From: a virus
Strand: one strand, 5' to 3'
Virus record (IMG/VR): IMGVR_UViG_3300017951_000119
Span: 1 to 25,026 of that record
DNA: 25,026 nt
In this document: positions 5,179 to 12,856 of the stretch, piece by piece
Layout of the letters: each line of letters starts with the position of its first letter
Numbering within the stretch: the first letter of the stretch is position 1
The notes under the pieces: model-generated
What the model was told of the DNA's origin: nothing
What the model saw: the letters and a program-made list of their open reading frames with translations, nothing else
Databases searched by the model: none
Translations under genes and position numbers: made by a program

Positions 5179-7902
5179 CTATTTCTGGGTAACCTTGCCG
5201 CACGGGACCGAGATACAGCGGCAACCGATAACGCTAGACGGTTCGCTGAGCGGGTCACACGGGAACGCGAGCCCTTTGTCTCTGGAGAACTTATCGCCCA
5301 GTTGCTGTTCGCTGCCATCGAGCGATGGGTGTTTTGCTGGGCAACCTGCTTCTGGGGTAACCCACCTATGGTCTGAGGTTCCGAGCAGTTTCATGGCATC
5401 GTTGCGCCCGGTATTGAGTGCGCAGCGTGCTTCGGACTGTGCGATGAGTTTGCACTTGGAGTTGGTCACGAGTCCATTGAAGGCATCCCTTACGCACTGT
5501 GCGACTTCTTCTGCGTCTTTGCCATCGGCATAGGCGCTCAGGAGTGCGTAGTTAGCCTTGTCTTTCATCCGATTCGCGATGATATCGATCTGGGATCTCC
5601 TACGTTGGATGTACCCTTGCGTCAGGTCCGCTTGGTCAGCTTCCTGCAGACCTTCGACAGACCTAACCCCAACGGCGTTGGCCTCCGAGACGAGCGGCAG
5701 AAGACCTTGGGTGAACTCGTCGGTATCGAAGGCCCTCGACGCCGCCTCTACCCGGACCATGAGAGACTCCACGTTGTCCTCAGTGAGGCACCCGATGATC
5801 CGGCTGCGCTGCTTCATAACGCTCCTACGCAGCCTTCCGACCATGGACTTGCAGATTGGGTCCAACTCATTCTTGGTGCGTTCCAGCACCTCCTGAGCGG
5901 CCCTACGGTCTTCCCCGTCTTCTCCCTGAAGCTGTTTCAGTTTTCGATCTGCCCAATCGCTGGCTCTCATGGGATCGCTGGTTGGGTTACCTCCCCACAG
6001 CATCCAAGCCACGGCACCTGCTCCGGGGTAGTCTTCGTGATTGGGGTTGGAGTTTCTGGGGGCGTCTAGGTCACTTTTGTGACGCTTGAACCAAGCGGCC
6101 ATTCGCATGACCTTGTCCTCGGACACCGACCCTTCGACCATCCTTCTGGCCTCTCTCAGCGTCTTGTCCGTAACCCCGTCGCCGCTCTTTCCGAGCTTGT
6201 GGTACTTAAGTCCCCTGCGGGCGTTCTCAGATACAAAGCTAGGCACATCGACTGCCCTAAGCTGATCCGTTGTATCCAAGAACCCAATGACAGCCTTAAC
6301 ACCCTTCGACAGTTCTACCGTCCTGAAGGAGTTCTCTTCGAAGTCATCCGGGTCCAACTGCCTAAAGCGATAGCTGGTATCCGTCTCGTCAATCTTCTCT
6401 ACCGTGAATCCGTTCTCTTCGACCCAGTCGATTGCGGAATCTACGTCCTTGAAGACATCCTTAGACAGGATGAGGCTTTGTATTGTTGTTCCCTGTGGGG
6501 GAGAGATACGGGTCGAAATGTCTGCGTTTTTGTAGTCTCGCTTGTAGTGCAATCTAGCACTTTGCTCGACCACCGTTGCCTCGACCTCCTCGCCCTCAGT
6601 GGCGGGATTCTGCGCCCCGAACAGCATCTCCGACTGTTCGACCGCAGTCTGCGCCGTGATCATCTGAGCCTGAACGAACGCCTCATCGCCCCAAGGCAGA
6701 TTCGGCATACCAAGCTCCAGCTTCTCGTTGACCGTGTTGATCGGATAACCAAGACGCCACAACTGATCCGCGTGCTTCAGCTTGCCGCCGTAATCCTCGC
6801 GCAGAGCCTCGACCGTCCCCCACTCCCAAACCAACTTAAGGTCGGGCTCGATAGCCTGCACTACCATCCGGTTCATCACATCCGAGAAGACCGCAGCAAT
6901 CGGCTGAATCGTATTGTGGTAGAACAGGCGCTCCTGAACCTTAAGCCCAGCATCGCTCAACCCATTTGCGCTGTACTCATTCAGGTACAAAGTGGGCACG
7001 TTGAACGCTCGCGCAATCTCGGCAAGGTTCCAGCGGCGTCCCTCCGAAAGCTGCATGTCCTTCGCCGCTTGACCAATCGCTTGGAAATCAAAGTTGTTCC
7101 CAAGCACCGCGATGCTGTCAGCATTCGCCGCACCGCCGTAGGAGTCGAGCCACTGGTCCCTGATCAAGCCAGCGTCTTTCTCGTCCAGCCTGCCCTCACC
7201 CGTCCACTTCAGAATGCCAGCGGGAGCGCCGCTGTTCTCCAGAGTGGCCCTGTTCCATGTCGCGCTAAGGTGGTCGGTCTGAACCGCCATCGACGCGACC
7301 TCCAGAGGGCTAACCGGCAGCAGCGGGTCTACATCGGAGATTGCGTATTCAAACCGAGCAATCCTTTCCGGCGTGACTTGGACCGCACCCCTGTCTGCGC
7401 CCAACTGCCATCCGCGAAGGTCGTACAAATTTCCCTTGGGGCGAACTGGGGCGACCATGCGCGGAGTCAGCGGCAAAAGCGCCCTCGGAACTCCTCGGCT
7501 GTCCGGGCTGTCCAAAAAAACGTAACTGGCCCCGTGCAGAAGCTCTTGCGCCACGACAGTGTGTACAAACTTAGTATGCCCCATAAGCGGATTGGGGCGC
7601 TTCAGCAGTTCGTATACGGGGCCACTCTGAACCTTGTCCTCTCCCCGGTAGAGGCTCATCGGAACCTGAGCGAGGGTCGTGGCAATCTGGTTCACGCATC
7701 GAAAAACAGTGATGTTGTTCTGATACGGATCCCCGACACCCGTGCTGCCACCTTTGTCGAGAAAGTTGATCAACGCAGTCAACTTCGAAGAGGAAGTTGA
7801 CCTAGTCTGCGCACCGCCTCTGCGAGTGATGCGATTCCGCAACGCCCCGAAGAATCCGCCTCTGTTTTTCGTGTTTGCCAAAACTTTCCCCCAATTATTC
7901 AT
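5179..7902 (-). CDS. Portal protein fused to MuF/SPP1-gp7-type minor head protein
   Basis: At 907 residues this is about twice a normal portal. Residues about 40-430 match HK97-family portals: VFRCVNQIATTLAQVPMSLY, the ELLHGASYVFL strand, and the C-terminal NLAEIARAFNVPTLYLNE with LFYHNTIQPIAAVFSDVMN. Residues about 470-540 form a small domain (SLILSKDVFKDVDSAIDWV, SYRFRQLDPDDFEENSFRTV). Residues about 558-660 form another (ARRGLKYHKLGKSGDGVT, DLDAPRNSNPNHEDYPGAGA, ASDWADRKLKQL). Both recur in phage head proteins as free or fused modules. Residues about 675-907 are the MuF-type part: IAQSEARCALNTGRNDAM, W848VTP, H858PSLDG and the closing GCRC motif. The product would form the portal ring and carry the minor head protein in one chain. 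ATG 7902 lies 23 nt after the terminase stop. Confidence 0.85.
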   Translation of the reverse strand: MNNWGKVLANTKNRGGFFGALRNRITRRGGAQTRSTSSSKLTALINFLDKGGSTGVGDPYQNNITVFRCVNQIATTLAQVPMSLYRGEDKVQSGPVYELLKRPNPLMGHTKFVHTVVAQELLHGASYVFLDSPDSRGVPRALLPLTPRMVAPVRPKGNLYDLRGWQLGADRGAVQVTPERIARFEYAISDVDPLLPVSPLEVASMAVQTDHLSATWNRATLENSGAPAGILKWTGEGRLDEKDAGLIRDQWLDSYGGAANADSIAVLGNNFDFQAIGQAAKDMQLSEGRRWNLAEIARAFNVPTLYLNEYSANGLSDAGLKVQERLFYHNTIQPIAAVFSDVMNRMVVQAIEPDLKLVWEWGTVEALREDYGGKLKHADQLWRLGYPINTVNEKLELGMPNLPWGDEAFVQAQMITAQTAVEQSEMLFGAQNPATEGEEVEATVVEQSARLHYKRDYKNADISTRISPPQGTTIQSLILSKDVFKDVDSAIDWVEENGFTVEKIDETDTSYRFRQLDPDDFEENSFRTVELSKGVKAVIGFLDTTDQLRAVDVPSFVSENARRGLKYHKLGKSGDGVTDKTLREARRMVEGSVSEDKVMRMAAWFKRHKSDLDAPRNSNPNHEDYPGAGAVAWMLWGGNPTSDPMRASDWADRKLKQLQGEDGEDRRAAQEVLERTKNELDPICKSMVGRLRRSVMKQRSRIIGCLTEDNVESLMVRVEAASRAFDTDEFTQGLLPLVSEANAVGVRSVEGLQEADQADLTQGYIQRRRSQIDIIANRMKDKANYALLSAYADGKDAEEVAQCVRDAFNGLVTNSKCKLIAQSEARCALNTGRNDAMKLLGTSDHRWVTPEAGCPAKHPSLDGSEQQLGDKFSRDKGLAFPCDPLSEPSSVIGCRCISVPCGKVTQK

Positions 7903-7925
7903 TCAGGGACTGGGGACGATGCACA

Positions 7926-9374
7926 CTAGCCGAAAAAGATTTCCCGACTAATGTCAACTGGTCCTGATTGTATCCTATTTCCCGCTGCAAATGCGAGCAT
8001 GAGCGCCTCCGCCCTGTCAGGACTCTTGCCACCGCGCCGCCTCAGTTGATCTTTGCTTTCGATCACTACTTGGCCTTTGACATTGTGCGAGTAGCGGATC
8101 CCACAAAGCTGCGACACCAGCCGCTCGTCCCAGATGCCGGTAATCTCACCATCGCGAAACCGCTCACGCATCGCCCAGTAGTATTGAGCCTTACTATTGG
8201 AAAATCTCTCCGGGTCATCCGCCTTGTTGCCGACATTTACGTCGATGACGTTGACCGCAGGACAAGCATCCTCAATCGCTCGCGCAAAGTAATGCCCCAT
8301 GCCCACAGAGTCGATGCAGCAAACTAGGTTGCGATCCTCATACCCACGCAGCACGTTGATGACCGCACCCCGGACATCCGAACCCGCCCATGTCCGCATT
8401 TCCACCAACCGTTGTCCGTGTCGTATGCAGAGGACCGTCTCATCGGAACCCGGACCAGCAACGTCGAGCCCCGCCTGCCAGATGTCGCTCGACTTGTTAT
8501 CGACCTCCCTGCGCTTTGCGTCCTCGACCCATGTAAGCCAAATCAGCGAATCGTCGCGCTCAGTCGGGAAGTCCCCACACACGCGGGACTGCCAGAGCGG
8601 ATGCCCCGGCCCCCACTCGCGAAGCTTCTCGGCGACCCATCGCTTCGTCGTCAAGTATGGGTAGGGGTTGTCATCCAACTCTTGGTCAGAAAGCTCCAGC
8701 AAGCTGTCCGGGGTCTGCCCCTGTAGGTTCGGAGAGTCGAACGCGGAAATCTGCATAAGCTCCCATGTCTCTCTTTGCCCATGGAACGCGTCGTAAAAAG
8801 GCCCACTGACCGCAGTTGGGTTGGCAATCGCAAGCATGTGAACATTGCCGCCCGCCCGAATACCCTCTGCCGCCTCCCAGATCTCCGGCCTGACTCCAAC
8901 CGCCTCGTCAAACACCAAAAGCATCGGGTTTGCTGAGTGGAATCCCTGAAACCGCTCCGCTGAATCGGTCGAAAGACCAATCGCCCACCAATCCTGCGCC
9001 GCGCGAAGCTCAGTGCCGAACAACTGCCCGCCGAATTCCTTGGGCATCTTGCCCTTGGCCGCAGCAACCTCGGCCCACAAAAGTTTGCGCACCGCAGTGA
9101 AGGTAGGCGCAGTCGTCAGTATCTTGCTGTGCGGATACAAGTAGAACCAAGCGAGAACGATCCTCGCTGCGACAAATGTCTTTCCGACGCTGTGCGCTGC
9201 CCTGACAGCAACTCGCGGCTTCTTAAATACATTGCGAACGATGCGCTTCTGCATCCCCCACAATGAAGCGCCCATGTAAGCCTCGATGAAATGCGCCGGA
9301 TCCTGTCGCCCGTCTTGGATTATTCGCTGGACGGCTGGAAGCTGATCCGAATACTGGTCGCTCTCTACGATCAA
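7926..9374 (-). CDS. terL: Terminase large subunit
   Basis: The DNA-packaging motor ATPase and nuclease, 482 residues, normal length. The Walker A variant RAAHSVGKT is at residues 58-66 and Walker B MLLVFDE at 151-157, followed by the coupling-type segment MLAIANPT. The RNase-H-like nuclease supplies candidate metal-binding aspartates in AGLDVAGPGSDETV (Asp304), CCIDSVGMG (Asp355) and SPDRAEALMLAF (Asp453). The start is TTG at 9374, since no ATG or GTG lies in frame near the end of the preceding RRM gene, which stops 4 nt upstream. Translational coupling to that gene is likely. Confidence 0.93.
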   Translation of the reverse strand: MIVESDQYSDQLPAVQRIIQDGRQDPAHFIEAYMGASLWGMQKRIVRNVFKKPRVAVRAAHSVGKTFVAARIVLAWFYLYPHSKILTTAPTFTAVRKLLWAEVAAAKGKMPKEFGGQLFGTELRAAQDWWAIGLSTDSAERFQGFHSANPMLLVFDEAVGVRPEIWEAAEGIRAGGNVHMLAIANPTAVSGPFYDAFHGQRETWELMQISAFDSPNLQGQTPDSLLELSDQELDDNPYPYLTTKRWVAEKLREWGPGHPLWQSRVCGDFPTERDDSLIWLTWVEDAKRREVDNKSSDIWQAGLDVAGPGSDETVLCIRHGQRLVEMRTWAGSDVRGAVINVLRGYEDRNLVCCIDSVGMGHYFARAIEDACPAVNVIDVNVGNKADDPERFSNSKAQYYWAMRERFRDGEITGIWDERLVSQLCGIRYSHNVKGQVVIESKDQLRRRGGKSPDRAEALMLAFAAGNRIQSGPVDISREIFFG

Positions 9375-9378
9375 GGGT

Positions 9379-9657
9379 CTAGTTCTTGTTGTCAGGACGC
9401 ATGGACGTTGAAATCTGAACCCTAATAGGGCGACCTAGAACCTCGACCCCATACATCTCCGACAAGAGAGCATCCTCGTCATCGCAAAGCACAGTGACAA
9501 ACCCAAATCCCATGCTTCGGTCACTGGCCTTGTCTCTTGCGACCTTCGTCGTTCCTACTTTGTACCCATGCGAGCGAAACGCCTCGGTTAGATCCGAATC
9601 TTTGGCATCGAAGTGCAGGTTGCCGACAAAAAATGTCTGTTCAATGTATTTTGACAT
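9379..9657 (-). CDS. Single-domain RRM RNA-binding protein
   Basis: Ninety-two residues, nearly all one RNA-recognition motif. RNP2 is FFVGNL at about residues 9-14 and RNP1 is RSMGFGFVTV at about 47-56, with the aromatic residues that stack on RNA bases in place. The fold order is complete: helix one AKDSDLTEAFRSHG, helix two EDALLSEMYG, last strand RPIRVQIS. Small RRM proteins of this kind occur in cyanobacteria and several environmental phyla and bind mRNA. Finding one inside a phage packaging operon, 4 nt before the terminase, is unusual. A small inverted repeat lies just before its start. It could regulate late phage mRNAs, but that is inference. Domain identity is firm. Confidence 0.88.
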   Translation of the reverse strand: MSKYIEQTFFVGNLHFDAKDSDLTEAFRSHGYKVGTTKVARDKASDRSMGFGFVTVLCDDEDALLSEMYGVEVLGRPIRVQISTSMRPDNKN

Positions 9658-9671
9658 ACAAAAATCCGCTT

Positions 9672-9686
9672 AAATCGATGCGATTT
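9672..9686 (-). promoter_or_regulatory. Inverted repeat just upstream of the RRM start codon
   Basis: AAATCG (9672-9677), ATG, CGATTT (9681-9686) form a perfect 6-bp inverted repeat, 15-29 nt before the RRM start codon in the mRNA leader. It could be an RNA hairpin for self-binding or a DNA operator. The stem is AT-rich and weak. Confidence 0.3.
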
Positions 9687-9693
9687 TGCCACA

Positions 9694-10011
9694 CTAATGA
9701 GAAAAACTAAACCCAGACCACCCAATTGGGTAGTTGTCGGTCGGGTTCGTGTTCTTATCACCATTGACGAAAACAAAAATCGGCCCGGTGTCCTCGCCCG
9801 CAGTCGCAGCCTGCAAGGAGCACACGGCGCGACGAGCCTCATCCTCCGTGACCATGTGCATCCTCGAAAAAATCGCCAAGAACGCATTTACGTCATACAC
9901 GGCCCTCGGAACTCCAGTGCCAAAGTCCGCTGAGACGCCAATCATGGCCTCCTCGAAGCCTTCAAGCGTCTCTACGAACTCCGGCTCACGGATGGTTGAT
10001 GAAGCTTCCAA
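9694..10011 (-). CDS. Hypothetical protein
   Basis: About 105 residues, no family recognised. The segment EFVETLEGFEEAMIGVSADF is helical; the second half (RMHMVTEDEARRAVCSLQAA, then GPIFVFVNGDKN) looks like a small mixed alpha/beta protein. The start is uncertain. TTG at 10011 has a GGTGGA-like ribosome site 8 nt upstream and overlaps the preceding gene by 26 nt. TTG 10056 gives 120 residues with no ribosome site; ATG 9945 gives about 83. It lies between the MazG-like gene and the RRM gene in the minus-strand operon. Confidence 0.55.
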   Translation of the reverse strand: MEASSTIREPEFVETLEGFEEAMIGVSADFGTGVPRAVYDVNAFLAIFSRMHMVTEDEARRAVCSLQAATAGEDTGPIFVFVNGDKNTNPTDNYPIGWSGFSFSH

Positions 10012-10384
10012 GGGGGATGTCCACCGAGTCAGACTTTCTCTTCGCGACAATTGCAAGAATCAAGTAGCCCACAAGATCGACCAGAACGTCCTCGTCCTCC
10101 CTCGCCGCGTCGCCGCGCGAAATTCGCGCAAGCTTATGATCAATCTGCACATACAGTTGATCAAGTGGGTCAACGCGCTTGCAGAAGATGTTCGCAGGCG
10201 AGATCGCAGAATTCCCGTACTTTGTGTTCTTCTCAATAAGTAAATCCAAGATTTCCTGCATCGTCTGGTGCAGTTCGCTCGCCAGCGGTGCCTTTGGGTT
10301 CTTGCTTGTCACCTCTGGCTGCGCGAGGTCGTTCTGACGCCCGCATTCTTCGTTCTTTGACAATCTGAAACTCCCTAGCTGCAT
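9986..10384 (-). CDS. MazG-like / DUF1599-type phage protein
   Basis: One hundred thirty-two residues. From about residue 38 it shows the pattern of the DUF1599 (nucleotide modification associated domain 1) family: MQEILDLLIEKNTKYGNSAI, a PANIF segment, VQIDHKLARISRGD, then DVLVDLVGYLILAIVAKR. These are all-alpha proteins related to NTP pyrophosphohydrolases of the MazG type, common in phages and sometimes linked to modified nucleotides. Substrate unknown. ATG 10384 is the first start after an in-frame stop and gives a 152-nt overlap with the preceding gene. The first 36 residues look unstructured, so a later start (ATG 10261 or GTG 10312) is possible. Confidence 0.7.
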   Translation of the reverse strand: MQLGSFRLSKNEECGRQNDLAQPEVTSKNPKAPLASELHQTMQEILDLLIEKNTKYGNSAISPANIFCKRVDPLDQLYVQIDHKLARISRGDAAREDEDVLVDLVGYLILAIVAKRKSDSVDIPLGSFINHP

Positions 10385-10685
10385 CGCCGCAGCTTACTAC
10401 GTCGCCTTCGGGGAACTCCTCTGGCGCACCAATCTTCTCGAACGATCCACTCGTCTCTAACTTGATTGCTCGGATCTCTGCGAAGAACTCTAGCCTCTGC
10501 TCGTCACTGAGGTTCTTTTCCTCGCAGTCCTCGAACAACTGCTTAAGCTCCGAGAGGGTGAAGACAACGCGCGGCTCACCATCCTCTCTGGGGCGACGCT
10601 TCAAATAAGCAAAGTCGGCCTCGGTCCTTGTGACGTAGATCTGCCCGAAGGCAGTCCGCATTCTAATAGCGCCCCACTCCGCCAT
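10233..10685 (-). CDS. Hypothetical protein
   Basis: One hundred fifty residues, no family recognised. The N-terminus (IRMRTAFGQIYVTRTEADFA) looks like a beta hairpin. It is followed by helices (FTLSELKQLFEDCEEKNLSD, DEQRLEFFAEIRAIKL) and a basic, Pro/Gly-rich tail from about residue 110 (RRMRASERPRAARGDKQEPK). The start is coupled to the preceding stop by TGATG at 10685. The tail lies entirely within the 152-nt overlap with the MazG-like gene, so the ending may be non-functional, or the overlap may reflect a frameshift. Confidence 0.6.
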   Translation of the reverse strand: MAEWGAIRMRTAFGQIYVTRTEADFAYLKRRPREDGEPRVVFTLSELKQLFEDCEEKNLSDEQRLEFFAEIRAIKLETSGSFEKIGAPEEFPEGDVVSCGDAAREFQIVKERRMRASERPRAARGDKQEPKGTAGERTAPDDAGNLGFTY

Positions 10686-11002
10686 CAGTGCAACGTCCCG
10701 TCGCCCCTGTCGGCCTCAGCTACGCGCATCACTGCCTCGCGATAGCACCGCACGGACCTCTCCTTGATCTGCTCCTGCGACCGCTGCTGGATATCGATCA
10801 CACCTACTCGGAAAGCATCAAGGCGGTCCTCCATCTGCCCCGACAGGTCGCGAATGCGCTCCACCAGAACCAAGACCTCGGCCCAGAAGTCATCTTCCGT
10901 GATCCGAATCTCGGAAGAGATCAAGTCCAGCATGATTCGCTGGGTCTCGATCTTTTGCGTAAGGCTGAATGATTCAAATAGTTGCTCTTCAAACGACGCC
11001 AT
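10685..11002 (-). CDS. Hypothetical all-helical protein
   Basis: One hundred five residues, rich in charged helix-forming residues throughout (QKIETQRIMLDLISSEIRI, VLVERIRDLSGQMEDRLDAF, QQRSQEQIKERSVRCYREAV), suggesting a helical bundle or coiled coil. No family recognised. It is coupled at both ends by TGATG one-base overlaps: with the primase-helicase stop at 11002 and with the next start at 10685. This places it firmly in the replication operon, perhaps as a partner of the helicase; that role is only inferred from position. Confidence 0.7.
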   Translation of the reverse strand: MASFEEQLFESFSLTQKIETQRIMLDLISSEIRITEDDFWAEVLVLVERIRDLSGQMEDRLDAFRVGVIDIQQRSQEQIKERSVRCYREAVMRVAEADRGDGTLH

Positions 11003-12849
11003 CAGAAATCCCCCACAGCATTATCTTCAAGGGACTCCGAATTGCCAATCCGGAAAAGCTCAGATGCTGGGTCAATCAAAGCTTCCGCTGCCGGGTCGAA
11101 GATCATTGGGCACGAACCAAGGCGACCTGACCTGCCCCTTCTCAGCTTCAGCAAGTGTACGTTCGCCATCATCTTACTGCTTGGGTCTTCCGGCTCGATC
11201 CTTTGGACAGCCACTACGTTATCGGCCACCTGCTCCAGTGCCGCCGAACCGTGAAGGTCAGTTGCCTCTGGGTTCTTCTTGTCGCGTGCGTTGCGGCTAG
11301 GGTGACACACGACCCAGACTGCCATATCGAGGCTTGTCGCACACTGCTTAAGGGCGTGAATGCTCTCGCTCAAAACAAACCGCTCTCTATCGAGCGCACC
11401 CTGCGTCATAAAGTGGAGATGGTCTAAGAGAATGAAGTTCACACCCAGCCGCCGCTTCGCGTAATGGCAAATCTTCACGAACTCATCGGTGTCCATCGAC
11501 CCGAATTTGTTGATGACGAACAACGGAAGCTCTTCAAGCACCTGAAGCCCCTCTTCGCGCTCCGTCTTTGTCATCGCTACGCCTGAACCGTCGGGCCTGA
11601 CATGGGGATACTTGCCGACAATTCGTTGCAGGATCCTCCAACGAAAATCCAGTGGCGAATTCTCGAAGCTCGCGCCCATGACCGGGACGCCCAGAGCAGC
11701 AAGCTGCACCAGCAAGCATGTTCCAAAAGCCGATTTGCCAGACCCAGTGTGTCCGGTCAGCACGGTAAGCTCTCCTGTTCGGATTCCACCAATCAGCCCA
11801 TCGAAGCATCCCCACCCGGTAGTGAAGCCGTGAGGAGCACCCCCCTCGTGATCCTCACGCAACTCTTCAATGGCGTCTTTGCTCGCAACGTGATCGACCA
11901 GCGGATGTTCGTCGCCCGGCGCTGCATTGATCGACCTAACGAGTTCGTTCAACTTCCCAGCGGCAGCGAACTCGCAAGCGTCCTTCAATTGCGTCTTGCC
12001 ATCCGCTGCGTAGACCAACGGGTAATCGACAATCCGGCACCTTGACCGACCCAGCACATCCGCCAACGCCTCCGACCCCTTGCGACCGGCGTCATCGGCA
12101 TCAAGGCAGATCGTGATATCGTCGAACTTTTCCAAGTCATCCAGCCACGACTTCCGCGACTGATAGCTCGCATGTGCGCCATCGGGCAGGCTCACCACAT
12201 TGCGGATGCCGTTCTGCGACAGAACGATTGCATCCTCTTCGCCCTCGACGACCAGAACCTTCTTCGTGCCGATGCAGTTGTCGATGTTGTAAAGATGTGA
12301 CTCCGCCCCCTTGGGCTCGCGAAGGATCATCTTCTGACGCTTTCCGCTTTCGTCAATCCAAGATCGCTTCAGCTTGCAGTAGGTCGGCTTGCCCTTGCGA
12401 GAGTACGGCACCTGCTGCAACGTCTTGCCCCGGCGCTCGACAACCCCAACGCGGAACTCCCGCAGCGACTGCTCGCTGATTCCCCTGCTCTTCTGGAAAA
12501 ACTCGACCCAGTCAGAATTCTCCAAGAGGGTCGAAGACGCAGTCGCGATGTCCTCCACCTTGGGGGCTTTCAATGCGGTCTTCCTTTTAGGCTTAGCCGG
12601 GACTGCGGCCCCTTCGACTCTTTTTGCTACGTCCACACCTAGCCTCCTCATTAGGTTGTTGAACCCGCCAGTTTCGCCACACGAATGGCAAATAAATCCC
12701 CCGGTCTCGGAGTTGACCCCAAGAGGATGGCGAGCCTTTGAGTTGCAAAGTGGGCACTCCTTAAGTCGAACCCAGCTACCGCTGCGGCTGTGCTGCAACC
12801 CTGCCGCAGAAAATCCCGCTTCGATTTCGGAAATAGAGACTTCGGGCAT
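11002..12849 (-). CDS. T7 gp4-like bifunctional primase-helicase
   Basis: Makes primers and unwinds the fork; 615 residues, similar to T7 gp4. The N-terminal zinc motif has C32PLC35, H41 and C54HSC57. A linker leads to a TOPRIM primase fold (residues about 195-260) with VVEGEEDAI (Glu202) and the metal-binding CLDADDAG (Asp250, Asp252). The RecA-like DnaB helicase has Walker A GHTGSGKS (366-373), Walker B NFILLDHLHF (471-480), CHPSRN near 515, and DLHGSAALEQVADNV near 531-545. ATG 12849 follows GAGGA by a few bases and lies 7 nt after the initiator gene. Confidence 0.93.
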   Translation of the reverse strand: MPEVSISEIEAGFSAAGLQHSRSGSWVRLKECPLCNSKARHPLGVNSETGGFICHSCGETGGFNNLMRRLGVDVAKRVEGAAVPAKPKRKTALKAPKVEDIATASSTLLENSDWVEFFQKSRGISEQSLREFRVGVVERRGKTLQQVPYSRKGKPTYCKLKRSWIDESGKRQKMILREPKGAESHLYNIDNCIGTKKVLVVEGEEDAIVLSQNGIRNVVSLPDGAHASYQSRKSWLDDLEKFDDITICLDADDAGRKGSEALADVLGRSRCRIVDYPLVYAADGKTQLKDACEFAAAGKLNELVRSINAAPGDEHPLVDHVASKDAIEELREDHEGGAPHGFTTGWGCFDGLIGGIRTGELTVLTGHTGSGKSAFGTCLLVQLAALGVPVMGASFENSPLDFRWRILQRIVGKYPHVRPDGSGVAMTKTEREEGLQVLEELPLFVINKFGSMDTDEFVKICHYAKRRLGVNFILLDHLHFMTQGALDRERFVLSESIHALKQCATSLDMAVWVVCHPSRNARDKKNPEATDLHGSAALEQVADNVVAVQRIEPEDPSSKMMANVHLLKLRRGRSGRLGSCPMIFDPAAEALIDPASELFRIGNSESLEDNAVGDF

Positions 12850-12856
12850 ATTGTCC

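Noticed and set aside
6079-7800. 573-codon plus-strand ORF opposite the portal gene
   Set aside because: Shadow of the portal-MuF frame; no recognisable motifs and no ribosome site, while the minus-strand product has clear family signatures.
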